From the NCBI GenBank assembly GCA_018657655.1, contig JABHWQ010000401.1:1-5994 (forward strand): a stretch of DNA of 5,994 bases. The letters run 5' to 3'. Shown in pieces: positions 1-5,106 of the stretch. The translations under genes and the position numbers were made by a program. The DNA comes from Chloroflexota bacterium (GTDB taxonomy: Bacteria; Chloroflexota; Dehalococcoidia; SZUA-161; SpSt-899). How positions within the stretch are numbered: position 1 is the stretch's first letter; every line of letters starts with the position of its first letter. The notes under the pieces are model-generated. The model worked only from the letters and a program-made list of their open reading frames with translations. It did not search any database and was not told the origin of the DNA.

Positions 1-531
1 CATGCGGCTCCGCCGATCCTTGCCGGTCGATCCAAGGGGAAATCGAGATCATTTTCCACGAGCCATTTGAGAAGAGTATTGGCCTCATATACCGGCGTAA
101 TACCGAGACTGAATATATAGCCTCCTCCCAATTCATCCAGGTCGATATTGGCAGTGGCTGCAAACATTGCGAATCCGTGCTCATTTGCTTTGTCTTTAAG
201 AGTCTCAACGGCTGGCGGCACAGGAGTCCAAATAAGTCTGCTCCTTGCTCTTTGAGCCATACGTAACCGGCTACGTATGTTGAAGGATTCCACTGTCCAT
301 CAAATGTGACGATTTCCAACTCGACAACTGGGATGAGATCCTCCTCATTAATAGTATTCGACAAAATCCTTCAGATCCATATCAATTACGCTCAGAGCGC
401 TCGATGATACTCCGGTTTCATCGGTGAGGATATCAATGGTGAGTGTTACTATATCTGTTGCAAGTACAACTGTCGGTTGAGGAGGTGTGAATTCTGCATT
501 TTCATCCTCTAAACCTCATTCTCAGTATCAT
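1..531 (-). pseudogene. Decayed ABC-transporter substrate-binding protein (branched-chain amino acid type), 3' end outside window
   Basis: Conceptual translation of the minus strand, stitched over three frames, gives one continuous periplasmic-binding-protein type 1 sequence of the Leu/Ile/Val-binding kind. Recognisable stretches are DENAEFTPPQPTVVLATDI (from about 509 downwards), VVELEIVTFDGQWNPSTYVA followed by GYVWLKEQGADLF, then PPAVETLKDKANEHGFAMFA and GGGYIFSLGITPVYEANTLL. The intact relatives are secreted solute-binding lipoproteins that deliver amino acids or similar ligands to an ABC permease. The reading frame breaks near 509-513, at 345-350 (TAA-TGA, cured by ignoring one T) and near 227-232 (probable loss of one T from a T-run before GGACT). 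No signal peptide or lipobox can be read upstream of 531. The next element is an IS remnant, which may have removed the 5' end. The alignment between breaks is good, so decay is recent. Sequencing error is possible for one indel but unlikely for three. Confidence 0.75.
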
Positions 532-630
532 TTGTTCGATTGGCCAAATACTACACAACTGCTGTTAGGTTGGTCAAGGGAGTTTGAGAGGGTTTGTAAA
601 CCTCCCCCCTAGAATAGGACCATGGAAAAG

Positions 631-672
631 TGGAGTTCTCAGACAAAATGAAGAAGCGAAAGGAGAACTCCA
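631..672 (+). promoter_or_regulatory. Hairpin covering the orfA ribosome binding site
   Basis: TGGAGTTCTC (631-640) and GAGAACTCCA (663-672) form a perfect 10-bp inverted repeat with a 22-nt loop. The right arm contains most of the AGGAG Shine-Dalgarno of the orfA fragment. In a transcript entering from outside the element the stem would hide this site, while a transcript starting inside the loop would lack the left arm. Blocking of impinging transcription in this way is a known protective feature of several insertion sequences. Its operation here is inferred from the base pairing only. Confidence 0.55.
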
Positions 673-675
673 GGT

Positions 676-768
676 ATGAAACGATCAAGGTTCAGCGAAC
701 ACCGGATTGTATGTATCCTGAAGAAAGTGGAAGGTGGACACACGGTCAAGGAGCTGTGTCGGGAGTGA
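676..768 (+). pseudogene. IS3-type transposase OrfA, N-terminal fragment (30 codons)
   Basis: ATG at 676 opens MKRSRFSEHRIVCILKKVEG, then GHTVKELCRE and a TGA at 766-768. This is the standard beginning of an IS3-family OrfA: the Lys-Arg-Ser-Arg-Phe-Ser-Glu start and the first half of the helix-turn-helix, normally ending CRE(C/H)GVS... and continuing to about 90 residues with a leucine zipper. After the stop the DNA reads GGGTTAGTG, which fits the expected Cys-Gly-Val-Ser codons with one changed base and one lost base, and similarity then fades. An AGGAG ribosome binding site at 661-665 sits 10 bp before the ATG and fixes the start. The product would be non-functional: no leucine zipper, no frameshift window and no catalytic OrfB follow. 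Confidence 0.7.
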
Positions 769-935
769 GGGTTAGTGCTTTCTTGGCCACAGCAGGCGTC
801 ATCACCTCTACGTTCAACAAAAAAGTTGATCCCATCGAAAGGCAGGGGTCCGCCAAACACTAGCACGGCGTGCTGAACACAGATAGAGACCTTTGGTGAG
901 GGACTATTTATTGTGTGAGAAATACCTTCTTCTCG

Positions 936-1961
936 CTATGCTTTGCGCCGAACTTTGAGTACCGCAATCTTGGTGGCATGGTTGAACGGTGCCGGATCAA
1001 CCGGCAGGTTTCTAACGCGTATCTGTGTATATCCGGTGAAATCTTCCGGGACCGGAATCAACTCCTCAATCTCCAAGTATCCATCGGCACACAGCGATTG
1101 CAATGTCTCAATATAGGCGTTTCCACTTAGGAAGAGCGCATTATTGATGGCAACCAGATACCCGCCATCATTGATCAACGGACGGACTTTGTTGATCAGG
1201 CGCATGCTGTTGTTGGCCAGATCAACGATCCCTTTCCTGGTGGCTGCAAAAAAGGGGGGATCAATAAAGACACAGTCGAAGCGTTTTTCAGCCCGTTTCA
1301 AACGATTGATATGCGGCCAGAAATCTCCGGTTTGAAAATCTCCCCTTGTGATAGGGAAACCATTGAGGCTGTAGGATGCTTTGGCAACGTTGAGGAATGC
1401 ACGATTTCGGTCCAGATGCACCACTCGCGCCGCACCACCTGCCCGTGCCGCCACGCCCAGACTCCCCGTATAGGCAAATGTATTCAGCACGGTTTTACCG
1501 TTGAGATGTTCCAGCGCCCACTTACGAAGATTGCGTGTATCCAGGTAGAGGCTGGCATCACGATTCATGAGCAGGTCGATAGCATACCATACTCCATATT
1601 CCAACACCCGCCGATCAGCGATTGATCCGTACAATATCCTTCCCCGTCTGTCACTCACAGTCGATCCGTTGCGTGTTTTGAGAATCACTGCTTGGACCCA
1701 GGGAAGACAGATTCGGATAAACTTTTGGGCGTCTTGAATTTCCGAATCACCTTCCCCCGGGGGATCAGCGTAATTGTGTAACACTATCGTCCTTGCATAC
1801 AGATCAACAACGAGGGAGGGATGCCCCTCAGTGAAGCCATTAAACAAGCGGAGGGCCGTCTGATTTTGAACATCGAACAAGGCTTCACGTGTAGTAATGG
1901 CCCTTTCAAGTAGATTCGCTATCGGCTCATGTGGCATGGAATCGGATGTTGATATGTTCAT
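936..1961 (-). CDS. Class I SAM-dependent methyltransferase, RlmI-like (RNA methyltransferase), no PUA domain
   Basis: A 341-residue protein of the RlmI/YccW type. That family uses S-adenosylmethionine to methylate RNA; E. coli RlmI makes m5C1962 in 23S rRNA. Residues about 15-130 match the RlmI middle region (ALFDVQNQTALRLFNGFTEG, then HPSLVVDLY). YLDTRNLRKW at 139-148 corresponds to the conserved FLDxRxNR signature. The Rossmann core follows: SAM-binding motif I FAYTGSLGVAA at 162-172, the acidic end of strand 2 in HLDRN at 182-186, and motif IV IDPPFF at 233-238. The enzymes are about 390-400 residues with an N-terminal PUA domain. This one starts after where PUA would be, so it is a PUA-less relative and its exact target is open. 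The ATG at 1961 has no strong Shine-Dalgarno; Met9 is an alternative start. It lies 135 bp downstream of the ywbE-like gene on the same strand. Methyltransferase class is sure, rRNA target is inference. Confidence 0.85.
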   Translation of the reverse strand: MNISTSDSMPHEPIANLLERAITTREALFDVQNQTALRLFNGFTEGHPSLVVDLYARTIVLHNYADPPGEGDSEIQDAQKFIRICLPWVQAVILKTRNGSTVSDRRGRILYGSIADRRVLEYGVWYAIDLLMNRDASLYLDTRNLRKWALEHLNGKTVLNTFAYTGSLGVAARAGGAARVVHLDRNRAFLNVAKASYSLNGFPITRGDFQTGDFWPHINRLKRAEKRFDCVFIDPPFFAATRKGIVDLANNSMRLINKVRPLINDGGYLVAINNALFLSGNAYIETLQSLCADGYLEIEELIPVPEDFTGYTQIRVRNLPVDPAPFNHATKIAVLKVRRKA

Positions 1962-2096
1962 ACGGAACCGTTACCCAGACTTCTTTTCATGGGATAGTAT
2001 GAAAGTTTAACACCGCAATAAAAATGTGGGAGATGCATTGGGCTATTAGGCCAGATGTTTCCAGGCTGCCCCTGGCGGGGACTACAGATTGGTTGC

Positions 2097-2300
2097 CTAA
2101 CCGTTTTCGATGACTATTCCCTTGACCCGTCCGACTTGACCACTTTCCAGGCGAACTTTAATGCCGTGGGGGTGTGCAGAAGATTTCGTCAGGATATCCT
2201 TGACAATACCTTCGGTCAGTTTCCCGGATTGCTGATCCTTCTTTAGTACGACTGAAACCTGTAAGCCAGACTTAATGGTAATACGATTGATACCGTTCAT
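2097..2300 (-). CDS. ywbE: YwbE family protein (DUF2196)
   Basis: This 67-residue protein is a full-length member of the YwbE family. Its start MNGINRITIKSGLQVSVVLK is followed by the hallmark block KDQQSGKLTEGIVKDILTKS and then HPHGIKVRLESGQVGRVKGI, nearly invariant in the family. Family members are small, probably beta-barrel or KOW-like proteins with Lys/Arg-rich loops. Their biochemical role is not established; a nucleic-acid or ribosome-associated role is often guessed. The ATG is preceded by AAGGTGA about 10 nt upstream, a convincing ribosome binding site. It sits between the lysine-rich microprotein gene (153 bp upstream, same strand) and the methyltransferase gene (135 bp downstream, same strand), so the three may share transcripts. 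Family assignment is firm, function unknown. Confidence 0.93.
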   Translation of the reverse strand: MNGINRITIKSGLQVSVVLKKDQQSGKLTEGIVKDILTKSSAHPHGIKVRLESGQVGRVKGIVIENG

Positions 2301-2326
2301 AATAACAATTTCACCTTCTTTTCACT

Positions 2327-2352
2327 ATTCTATAATGTCACATGCGAGTCAA
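2327..2352 (-). promoter_or_regulatory. Possible promoter of the ywbE gene
   Basis: On the minus strand TTGACT (2352-2347) and TAGAAT (2332-2327) resemble -35 and -10 boxes just upstream of the ywbE start. The spacer is 14 bp, shorter than the usual 16-18, so either the activity is weak or the -35 box is another one (TTGGGT lies further upstream). The gene may instead be read from the microprotein promoter. Confidence 0.3.
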
Positions 2353-2453
2353 ACCCAAGAAGACGGTTAATACTATCCCCACAGTTTTGGGAAGGAAACG
2401 CCCATCGTCTATGGCGATTGATCAGAGGGTCAATTGCATTTGAGTCATCTGTT

Positions 2454-2576
2454 CTACTGGGGATTATTGATCGGGGGACTCCCTGTTTTCCTCGTTTTTT
2501 TCTCCTGTCGTTTCTCTTTCAGTGATTTTTGCGGCTGCTTCTTGACCTCTTTCTTCACCTCACGTGACTTGCCCAT
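2454..2576 (-). CDS. Lysine-rich microprotein, 40 residues
   Basis: An ATG at 2576 opens MGKSREVKKEVKKQPQKSLK, then EKRQEKKTRKTGSPPINNPQ and TAG. It has 12 lysines and 4 arginines in 40 residues, no hydrophobic segment, and would be helical or disordered and strongly basic. AGGGGG seven bases before the ATG is an acceptable Shine-Dalgarno. The pattern M-x-K-S-x-(E/D)-x-K-K-(E/D)-x-K-K-x-P-x-K-(S/T)-x-K-E-K-R resembles small uncharacterised proteins that I recall from many bacterial genomes, which argues that it is a real gene despite its length. Binding to RNA or DNA is only a guess from charge. It is followed 153 bp downstream by the ywbE gene. Confidence 0.7.
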   Translation of the reverse strand: MGKSREVKKEVKKQPQKSLKEKRQEKKTRKTGSPPINNPQ

Positions 2577-2596
2577 ATAGATGCCCCCTATTCTGT

Positions 2597-2625
2597 ACTA
2601 TCAGATGACATTTGGGTTTATTCAA
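2597..2625 (-). promoter_or_regulatory. Possible promoter of the lysine-rich microprotein gene
   Basis: Minus-strand TTGAAT (2625-2620) and GATAGT (2602-2597) are spaced by 17 bp and lie 21 bp before the microprotein ATG. The -35 box matches 4 of 6 consensus bases and the -10 box is poor. It is offered only because spacing and position fit. Confidence 0.25.
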
Positions 2626-2736
2626 TTGCTCAGGACGTGACCATCAAATAGAATGCAATATCCACTAACAACAATAGCGTGAGTTCGCCTACTAATGCAA
2701 GTCCCGGTTAGACTACCCATAGACAAGCCAAACAAT

Positions 2737-2772
2737 AGATACCCCCGGGTTTACCCCGGGGGGGGACTATCT
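2737..2772. repeat. GC-rich inverted repeat (hairpin)
   Basis: CCCCCGGG (2742-2749) pairs perfectly with CCCGGGGG (2755-2762) around a TTTAC loop. An outer AGATA (2737-2741) pairs with TATCT (2768-2772) past a 5-base bulge. No T-run follows on either strand, so it is not a standard intrinsic terminator. It may be a structured-RNA piece, a protein binding site, or a remnant of a dispersed repeat. The only other C5/G5 hairpins in the window are in the 4294-4400 element. Confidence 0.6.
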
Positions 2773-3040
2773 CAAAACGCATCTTTACCCCTATGCAAAC
2801 AAAAAGTCCTGAATGTGAATTTCATACTATCGAGCATAACAGGGCTCAGATGCCAATCATACCCCTACTATTCGTGTTCGCCCCCAACTCTCCGCGTAAC
2901 TCAGCACATCCATCGTGACTGCACCCACTGGGCGAGTCTTTTGAATCTGACTTCACGGATTCAGGAATTAGCCAAGGTTAATTTTGGCAAATAGATGGTA
3001 AATAATAAGCGATTAAGTGATACGGGGGTATCGTGAAACG

Positions 3041-3053
3041 ATGATCATATTGA
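3041..3053. repeat. Small palindrome with flanking direct repeat, 3' of the membrane protein gene
   Basis: GATCA-TAT-TGATC (about 3043-3055) is a perfect palindrome, and ATCGTGAA occurs twice nearby (3030-3037 and 3053-3060). On the minus strand this lies just past the stop of the gene ending at 3067 and could form a short hairpin, but only three T follow. It might be a weak terminator or an operator; neither is shown. Confidence 0.3.
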
Positions 3054-3066
3054 TCGTGAACCACGC

Positions 3067-3507
3067 TTATCCAGAGTATACATGGAGTACAACACGATTG
3101 ATAAAGAATGAGGTTACCAACGCAAAAAAGCAAGTCAGCTGGCTTAGCAGAAACAAATCATTAGCGGTATGAACTAAAATGGGAACAAATCCAAAGTTAT
3201 TGAGATAGGCCATAAATCCACCGATTGCAAGCGCAATGGCCAGCCAGTCACTTATGAATATCCATCTACTTCTTTTTTCAGCAAAGCTAATTCCTAATCG
3301 AAATAGAATTACAGACATAATTGCGACTATCCCCATTGCACAAAGTATTGCACCTTCAAATCCCAGAAACATGGCAACGGGATTTGCTTCAACAAATTGC
3401 CCGTCGTTTAGAAAGATGGTGGCGATGACCGCAGATACCCAGTCTAGCACCATAGCCGTTATGGGAAAAGCGTAGAGGACTTCGCGTTTATTCAGTACTG
3501 TCAGCAT
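3067..3507 (-). CDS. Four-helix integral membrane protein, DUF5658-like
   Basis: This 146-residue protein has four predicted membrane segments, roughly residues 13-33, 48-70, 83-105 and 117-140, with short loops and a basic patch (KRSR, 78-81) between helices 2 and 3. The pattern of an Asp in helix 1 (D22, LDWVSAVIATIFL) followed by VEANPVA (39-45) resembles DUF5658-type proteins, whose members carry D...T...G...EaNP at the first helix and loop. Function of that family is unknown. No signal peptide cleavage is expected. The start ATG at 3507 has only a weak GAAAG ahead of it. The gene stands alone between two gene-free stretches. Membrane location is well supported, the family name is a resemblance call. 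Confidence 0.75.
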   Translation of the reverse strand: MLTVLNKREVLYAFPITAMVLDWVSAVIATIFLNDGQFVEANPVAMFLGFEGAILCAMGIVAIMSVILFRLGISFAEKRSRWIFISDWLAIALAIGGFMAYLNNFGFVPILVHTANDLFLLSQLTCFFALVTSFFINRVVLHVYSG

Positions 3508-3878
3508 ATTCTTTCATGCATTGCATATGTTTCAGCGAGATAATTACTGACTAACTCTAGCAGATGAAAGTAACAGAATGAGTGTATGGTTGGCAAAAAC
3601 TTGGTAAAGACCCGTTAAAAATTGCATTGAATATTTGGGGTAATCGGGAGATCCCACCCTGTGAAGTGAATCAAACTTGGGCGATGTACATAACACTTTT
3701 TAGGGGCTGACTCCCAGTTAATCTTGGGGGCTTGCCGGGTATCTTTTCCCGACCAGTTTGTTGATAATTTAGATTGCCTGAGAAATCACGTAAAATTTCT
3801 TTTTAGATATCTCTGTAGCACACAAACAAAGGAGGATCGCAGAAGTCACTACCATATTCTAGTGAAGCGATTATTGCT
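3508..3878. other. Intergenic stretch between divergent units
   Basis: This 371-bp stretch separates the minus-strand membrane protein from the plus-strand riboswitch transcript. It should hold both promoters. An open frame from TTG 3724 runs into the riboswitch and looks like a shadow. AAAGGAGGA near 3828-3836 resembles a ribosome binding site but no start codon follows at a usable distance. Otherwise I see nothing recognisable. Confidence 0.5.
3768..3796 (+). promoter_or_regulatory. Possible promoter of the c-di-GMP riboswitch transcript
   Basis: TTTAGA (3768-3773) and TAAAAT (3791-3796) are spaced by 17 bp and match the sigma-70 consensus at 4 of 6 and 5 of 6 bases. A start near 3803 would leave about 75 nt of leader before the aptamer. 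The position fits but the -35 box is weak. Confidence 0.3.
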
Positions 3879-3971
3879 AACTCCGAAAAGGCAAACCCGC
3901 CGAAAGGCGTTGACGCAAAACCACGGGTCTGGGGCCGATTAGGGCCATGATCGCCGGGCCGCCGAAGAGTT
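3879..3971 (+). promoter_or_regulatory. Cyclic di-GMP class I riboswitch aptamer (GEMM-I)
   Basis: The conserved GEMM-I core is present in order: GGCAAACC (3890-3897), a hairpin CGCC-GAAA-GGCG with a GNRA tetraloop (3898-3909), GACGCAAA (3912-3919) followed by CCACGGG (the tetraloop-receptor side), a second variable hairpin around TGGGGCC-gatta-GGGCCA (about 3930-3947), and the closing GCCGGGCCGCC (3952-3962). AACTC (3879-3883) pairs with GAGTT (3967-3971) to close P1. GEMM-I aptamers bind the second messenger c-di-GMP and control expression in cis. A deviation is that the base of the tetraloop stem faces CC against TT, where family members often pair CC with GG. An intrinsic terminator lies 45 nt downstream and the first gene after it encodes a helix-turn-helix protein, so transcription control is the likely mode. 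Class is near certain; whether ligand turns expression on or off cannot be read by eye. Confidence 0.93.
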
Positions 3972-4015
3972 CTACCGTTCTTTCATATCCAACGGTTGGT
4001 AGATTTGTGTCAAAA

Positions 4016-4046
4016 GGATGCTTTTTCGGCATCCATTTTTGTTTTT
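4016..4046 (+). terminator. Intrinsic terminator, probable expression platform of the c-di-GMP riboswitch
   Basis: GGATGC (4016-4021) and GCATCC (4029-4034) form a perfect 6-bp stem with a 7-nt TTTTTCG loop, followed by ATTTTTGTTTTT. It sits between the aptamer and the downstream helix-turn-helix gene. A second hairpin, TCTACC (3971-3976) with GGTAGA (3998-4003), occupies the linker and touches the last base of P1. An anti-terminator is not obvious; the best candidate is TATCC (3986-3990) against GGATG, with one wobble pair. Confidence 0.8.
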
Positions 4047-4076
4047 ATGAAACAGAAGGGTCAATGTACGAAACGT

Positions 4077-4400
4077 ATGCGAAGAGTTGTTGATGGCCAT
4101 ATTTGCTATGGAACCTCAACAGCATGCAAAATTGCCGGTATTAAGCAAGTCACTCATTTCCGCCTGATTAGAGCAGGTTTACTTCAAAAAGTAACCCTGA
4201 AAGATAGGGATGGATGGAGGCTATTCTCAATGTCGGATATTGAAAAGGTAAGAAGCCAAACAGATGGAATATGTCCGAAACTTGACAGTTCAACTAAGGA
4301 ACCTCTGATCAACCCCCTGTATCCCCCAGTCTTGGGGGGCTTTTATACCTGGGGGACACCCCAGACCCCCGAAGTCACCACTTATTCCGAGGTTCCTTAG
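4077..4400 (+). CDS. Small MerR-like helix-turn-helix protein under riboswitch control
   Basis: With the ATG at 4077 the product has 107 residues. Residues about 9-58 read as a MerR/excisionase-type winged helix: YGTSTACKIAGIKQVTHFRL covers the first helix and recognition helix, IRAGLL the following turn (like W-x-R-xGLL in MerR proteins), and DRDGWRLFSMSDIEKV the wing and next helix. It should bind DNA. An earlier in-frame ATG at 4047 lies directly on the terminator T-tract and has no ribosome binding site. A TTG at 3996 would lie before the terminator. GAAGGG at 4055-4060 is the only Shine-Dalgarno-like stretch and is about 16 nt from 4077, so the start is uncertain. Residues 73-107, Pro/Gly/Thr-rich and without any fold signal, are encoded by the inverted-repeat element at 4294-4400, which also supplies the TAG stop. 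The original C-terminus may therefore have been replaced. The response regulator gene begins 34 bp later on the same strand, so co-transcription is likely. Confidence 0.65.
   Translation: MRRVVDGHICYGTSTACKIAGIKQVTHFRLIRAGLLQKVTLKDRDGWRLFSMSDIEKVRSQTDGICPKLDSSTKEPLINPLYPPVLGGFYTWGTPQTPEVTTYSEVP
4294..4400. repeat. 107-bp structured element with perfect 12-bp terminal inverted repeats
   Basis: CTAAGGAACCTC (4294-4305) and GAGGTTCCTTAG (4389-4400) are exact reverse complements. Between them CCCCCTGTAT and ATACCTGGGGG can pair as a middle stem with a mismatch. CCCCCA-gtct-TGGGGG (about 4324-4339) makes an inner hairpin followed by CTTTTATA. CTGGGG-gaca-CCCCAG (about 4349-4363) makes an alternative one. 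The element could be a MITE-like or REP-like dispersed repeat, or a regulatory/terminator structure between the two genes. No clear target-site duplication flanks it. It overlaps the 3' end of the helix-turn-helix gene and ends exactly on that gene's stop codon. Confidence 0.7.
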
Positions 4401-4434
4401 GTAGTAAAGAGTAGCAATACCCCAGGAGAAGGGC

Positions 4435-4803
4435 ATGGATACACATCAGAAAATACTGGTTGTTGATGACGAAAAACTAATTCTGAAATTTCTAAGGGCA
4501 AACCTGGAAACACGTGGATTTGAAGTAATTACCGCTGAGGACGGTGAAACCGGGCTCAGACTTGTGGGTGAAGTATCACCAGACCTCGTGATCCTCGACA
4601 TTATGATGCCCAAAATGAACGGTATTGAAGCATGCCAGCGAATCCGTGAGCAATCTGATGTACCTATAATAATGCTGTCTGCAAGGGGAACGTCAGAGGA
4701 CAAAATAGATTTACTGAATCTCGGGGCCGACGATTACATAACCAAACCTTTCATCTTGAAAGAACTGCTCGCTCGTGTAGATGCAATCCTGCGTCGGAAT
4801 TAA
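4435..4803 (+). CDS. Stand-alone receiver-domain response regulator
   Basis: This 122-residue protein is a complete CheY-like receiver and nothing else. The acidic pocket is D11/D12 (VVDDEK), the phospho-acceptor is D55 (DLVILDIMMPKMNG), the switch residues are S82 (IIMLSA) and Y101, and the invariant Lys is K104 (GADDYITKPF). The end ELLARVDAILRRN is the helix 5 and linker typical of OmpR/PhoB-family receivers, where a winged helix would normally follow. Here a TAA comes at once and no remnant of an output domain is visible in the next 250 bp. It may act by protein-protein contact or as a phosphate sink. AGGAG (4424-4428), 6 nt before the ATG, is a strong ribosome binding site and fixes the start. 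No histidine kinase is in the window. It lies 34 bp after the helix-turn-helix gene, downstream of the c-di-GMP riboswitch. Confidence 0.93.
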   Translation: MDTHQKILVVDDEKLILKFLRANLETRGFEVITAEDGETGLRLVGEVSPDLVILDIMMPKMNGIEACQRIREQSDVPIIMLSARGTSEDKIDLLNLGADDYITKPFILKELLARVDAILRRN

Positions 4804-5049
4804 CCGAGTGAATGCATCATATAGACCATTAGGTCAACCTTTGATTAATCGCCACCGCTGTTTCACAGCACCGTTTCTTCTCTTGGGAAGGGCATTCTTG
4901 ATTCCCACTAATCCACTCTCCAAGACTGAATTACAGTAACTACTGGTACAATTAAATCCCGCCTCCAAAGGCAATTATCTTCCTGCATACTTTCGCCCGC
5001 AACACCAAAAACAAGAGGTATCACAGATTATTTGCACGTGGGTAAGGGG
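4804..5049. other. Intergenic stretch after the response regulator
   Basis: No gene is recognised here on either strand. GCTGT-ttc-ACAGC (4857-4869) followed by a pyrimidine-rich stretch (CCGTTTCTTCTCTT) is the only terminator-like structure and is weak. The region is followed by the strong promoter of the microprotein pair. Confidence 0.5.
4857..4884 (+). terminator. Weak candidate terminator of the riboswitch-HTH-receiver operon
   Basis: A perfect 5-bp stem GCTGT/ACAGC with a 3-nt loop lies 54 bp after the receiver gene stop and is followed by a mixed T/C tract rather than a pure T-run. Rho-dependent termination or read-through is equally possible. Confidence 0.25.
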
Positions 5050-5078
5050 TTGCATCGGCAATTTTCAAGGAGTATAAT
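5050..5078 (+). promoter_or_regulatory. Sigma-70 promoter of the microprotein pair
   Basis: TTGCAT (5050-5055) and a perfect TATAAT (5073-5078) are separated by exactly 17 bp. Transcription would start near 5085 and give a leader of about 22 nt that contains the GGAGGTGA ribosome binding site. This is the best promoter by eye in the window. Confidence 0.8.
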
Positions 5079-5106
5079 AATGACACTTCTCCCCCGGAGG
5101 TGAAGG

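Larger units (their letters stand above)
595..770 (+). mobile_element. Truncated IS3-family insertion sequence remnant (left end plus start of orfA)
   Basis: The segment begins with TGTAAACCTCCCCCCTAG, followed by AATAGGACCA. This has the look of an IS3-family terminal inverted repeat (5'-TG end), and it leads after about 80 bp into the start of an orfA-type transposase gene. Only the left end is recognisable. I found no matching inverted right end (GGTCCTA... GGGAGGTTTAC) and no orfB in the window. The element therefore lost most of its length and cannot move by itself. It lies directly beside the missing 5' end of the broken binding-protein gene, which fits insertion followed by deletion. 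The right boundary is a guess placed where orfA similarity stops. The next 165 bp up to 935 show no recognisable gene. Confidence 0.6.
2577..3066. other. Gene-poor stretch of about 490 bp
   Basis: No convincing gene is seen on either strand. A 99-codon open frame from 2695 to 2994 has no ribosome binding site, no recognisable domain and an unnatural Pro/Gly-rich patch where it crosses a GC hairpin, so I leave it out. The stretch holds the GC-rich hairpin at 2737-2772, a small palindrome near 3041-3053, and the probable promoter of the lysine-rich microprotein. Confidence 0.6.

Noticed and set aside
630..863. 77-codon open frame on the plus strand
   Set aside because: It overlaps the IS hairpin and the orfA fragment in another frame. 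The orfA frame has the recognisable protein and the RBS.
862..874. AGCACG-G-CGTGCT palindrome as terminator
   Set aside because: The loop is a single base and no T-run follows on either strand.
2695..2994. 99-codon open frame in the gene-poor stretch
   Set aside because: No RBS, no domain, and it crosses the GC hairpin, giving an artificial composition.
3828..3836. Strong Shine-Dalgarno-like AAAGGAGGA
   Set aside because: No start codon follows at a usable distance and the next in-frame stretch soon ends.
3724..3942. 72-codon open frame starting with TTG
   Set aside because: It has no RBS and runs into the conserved core of the c-di-GMP riboswitch, which explains the sequence better.
4064..4093. 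Nine-codon upstream frame (ATG at 4064) after GAAGGG, a possible leader peptide
   Set aside because: The GAAGGG-ATG spacing is only 3-4 nt and there is no codon pattern suggesting attenuation.
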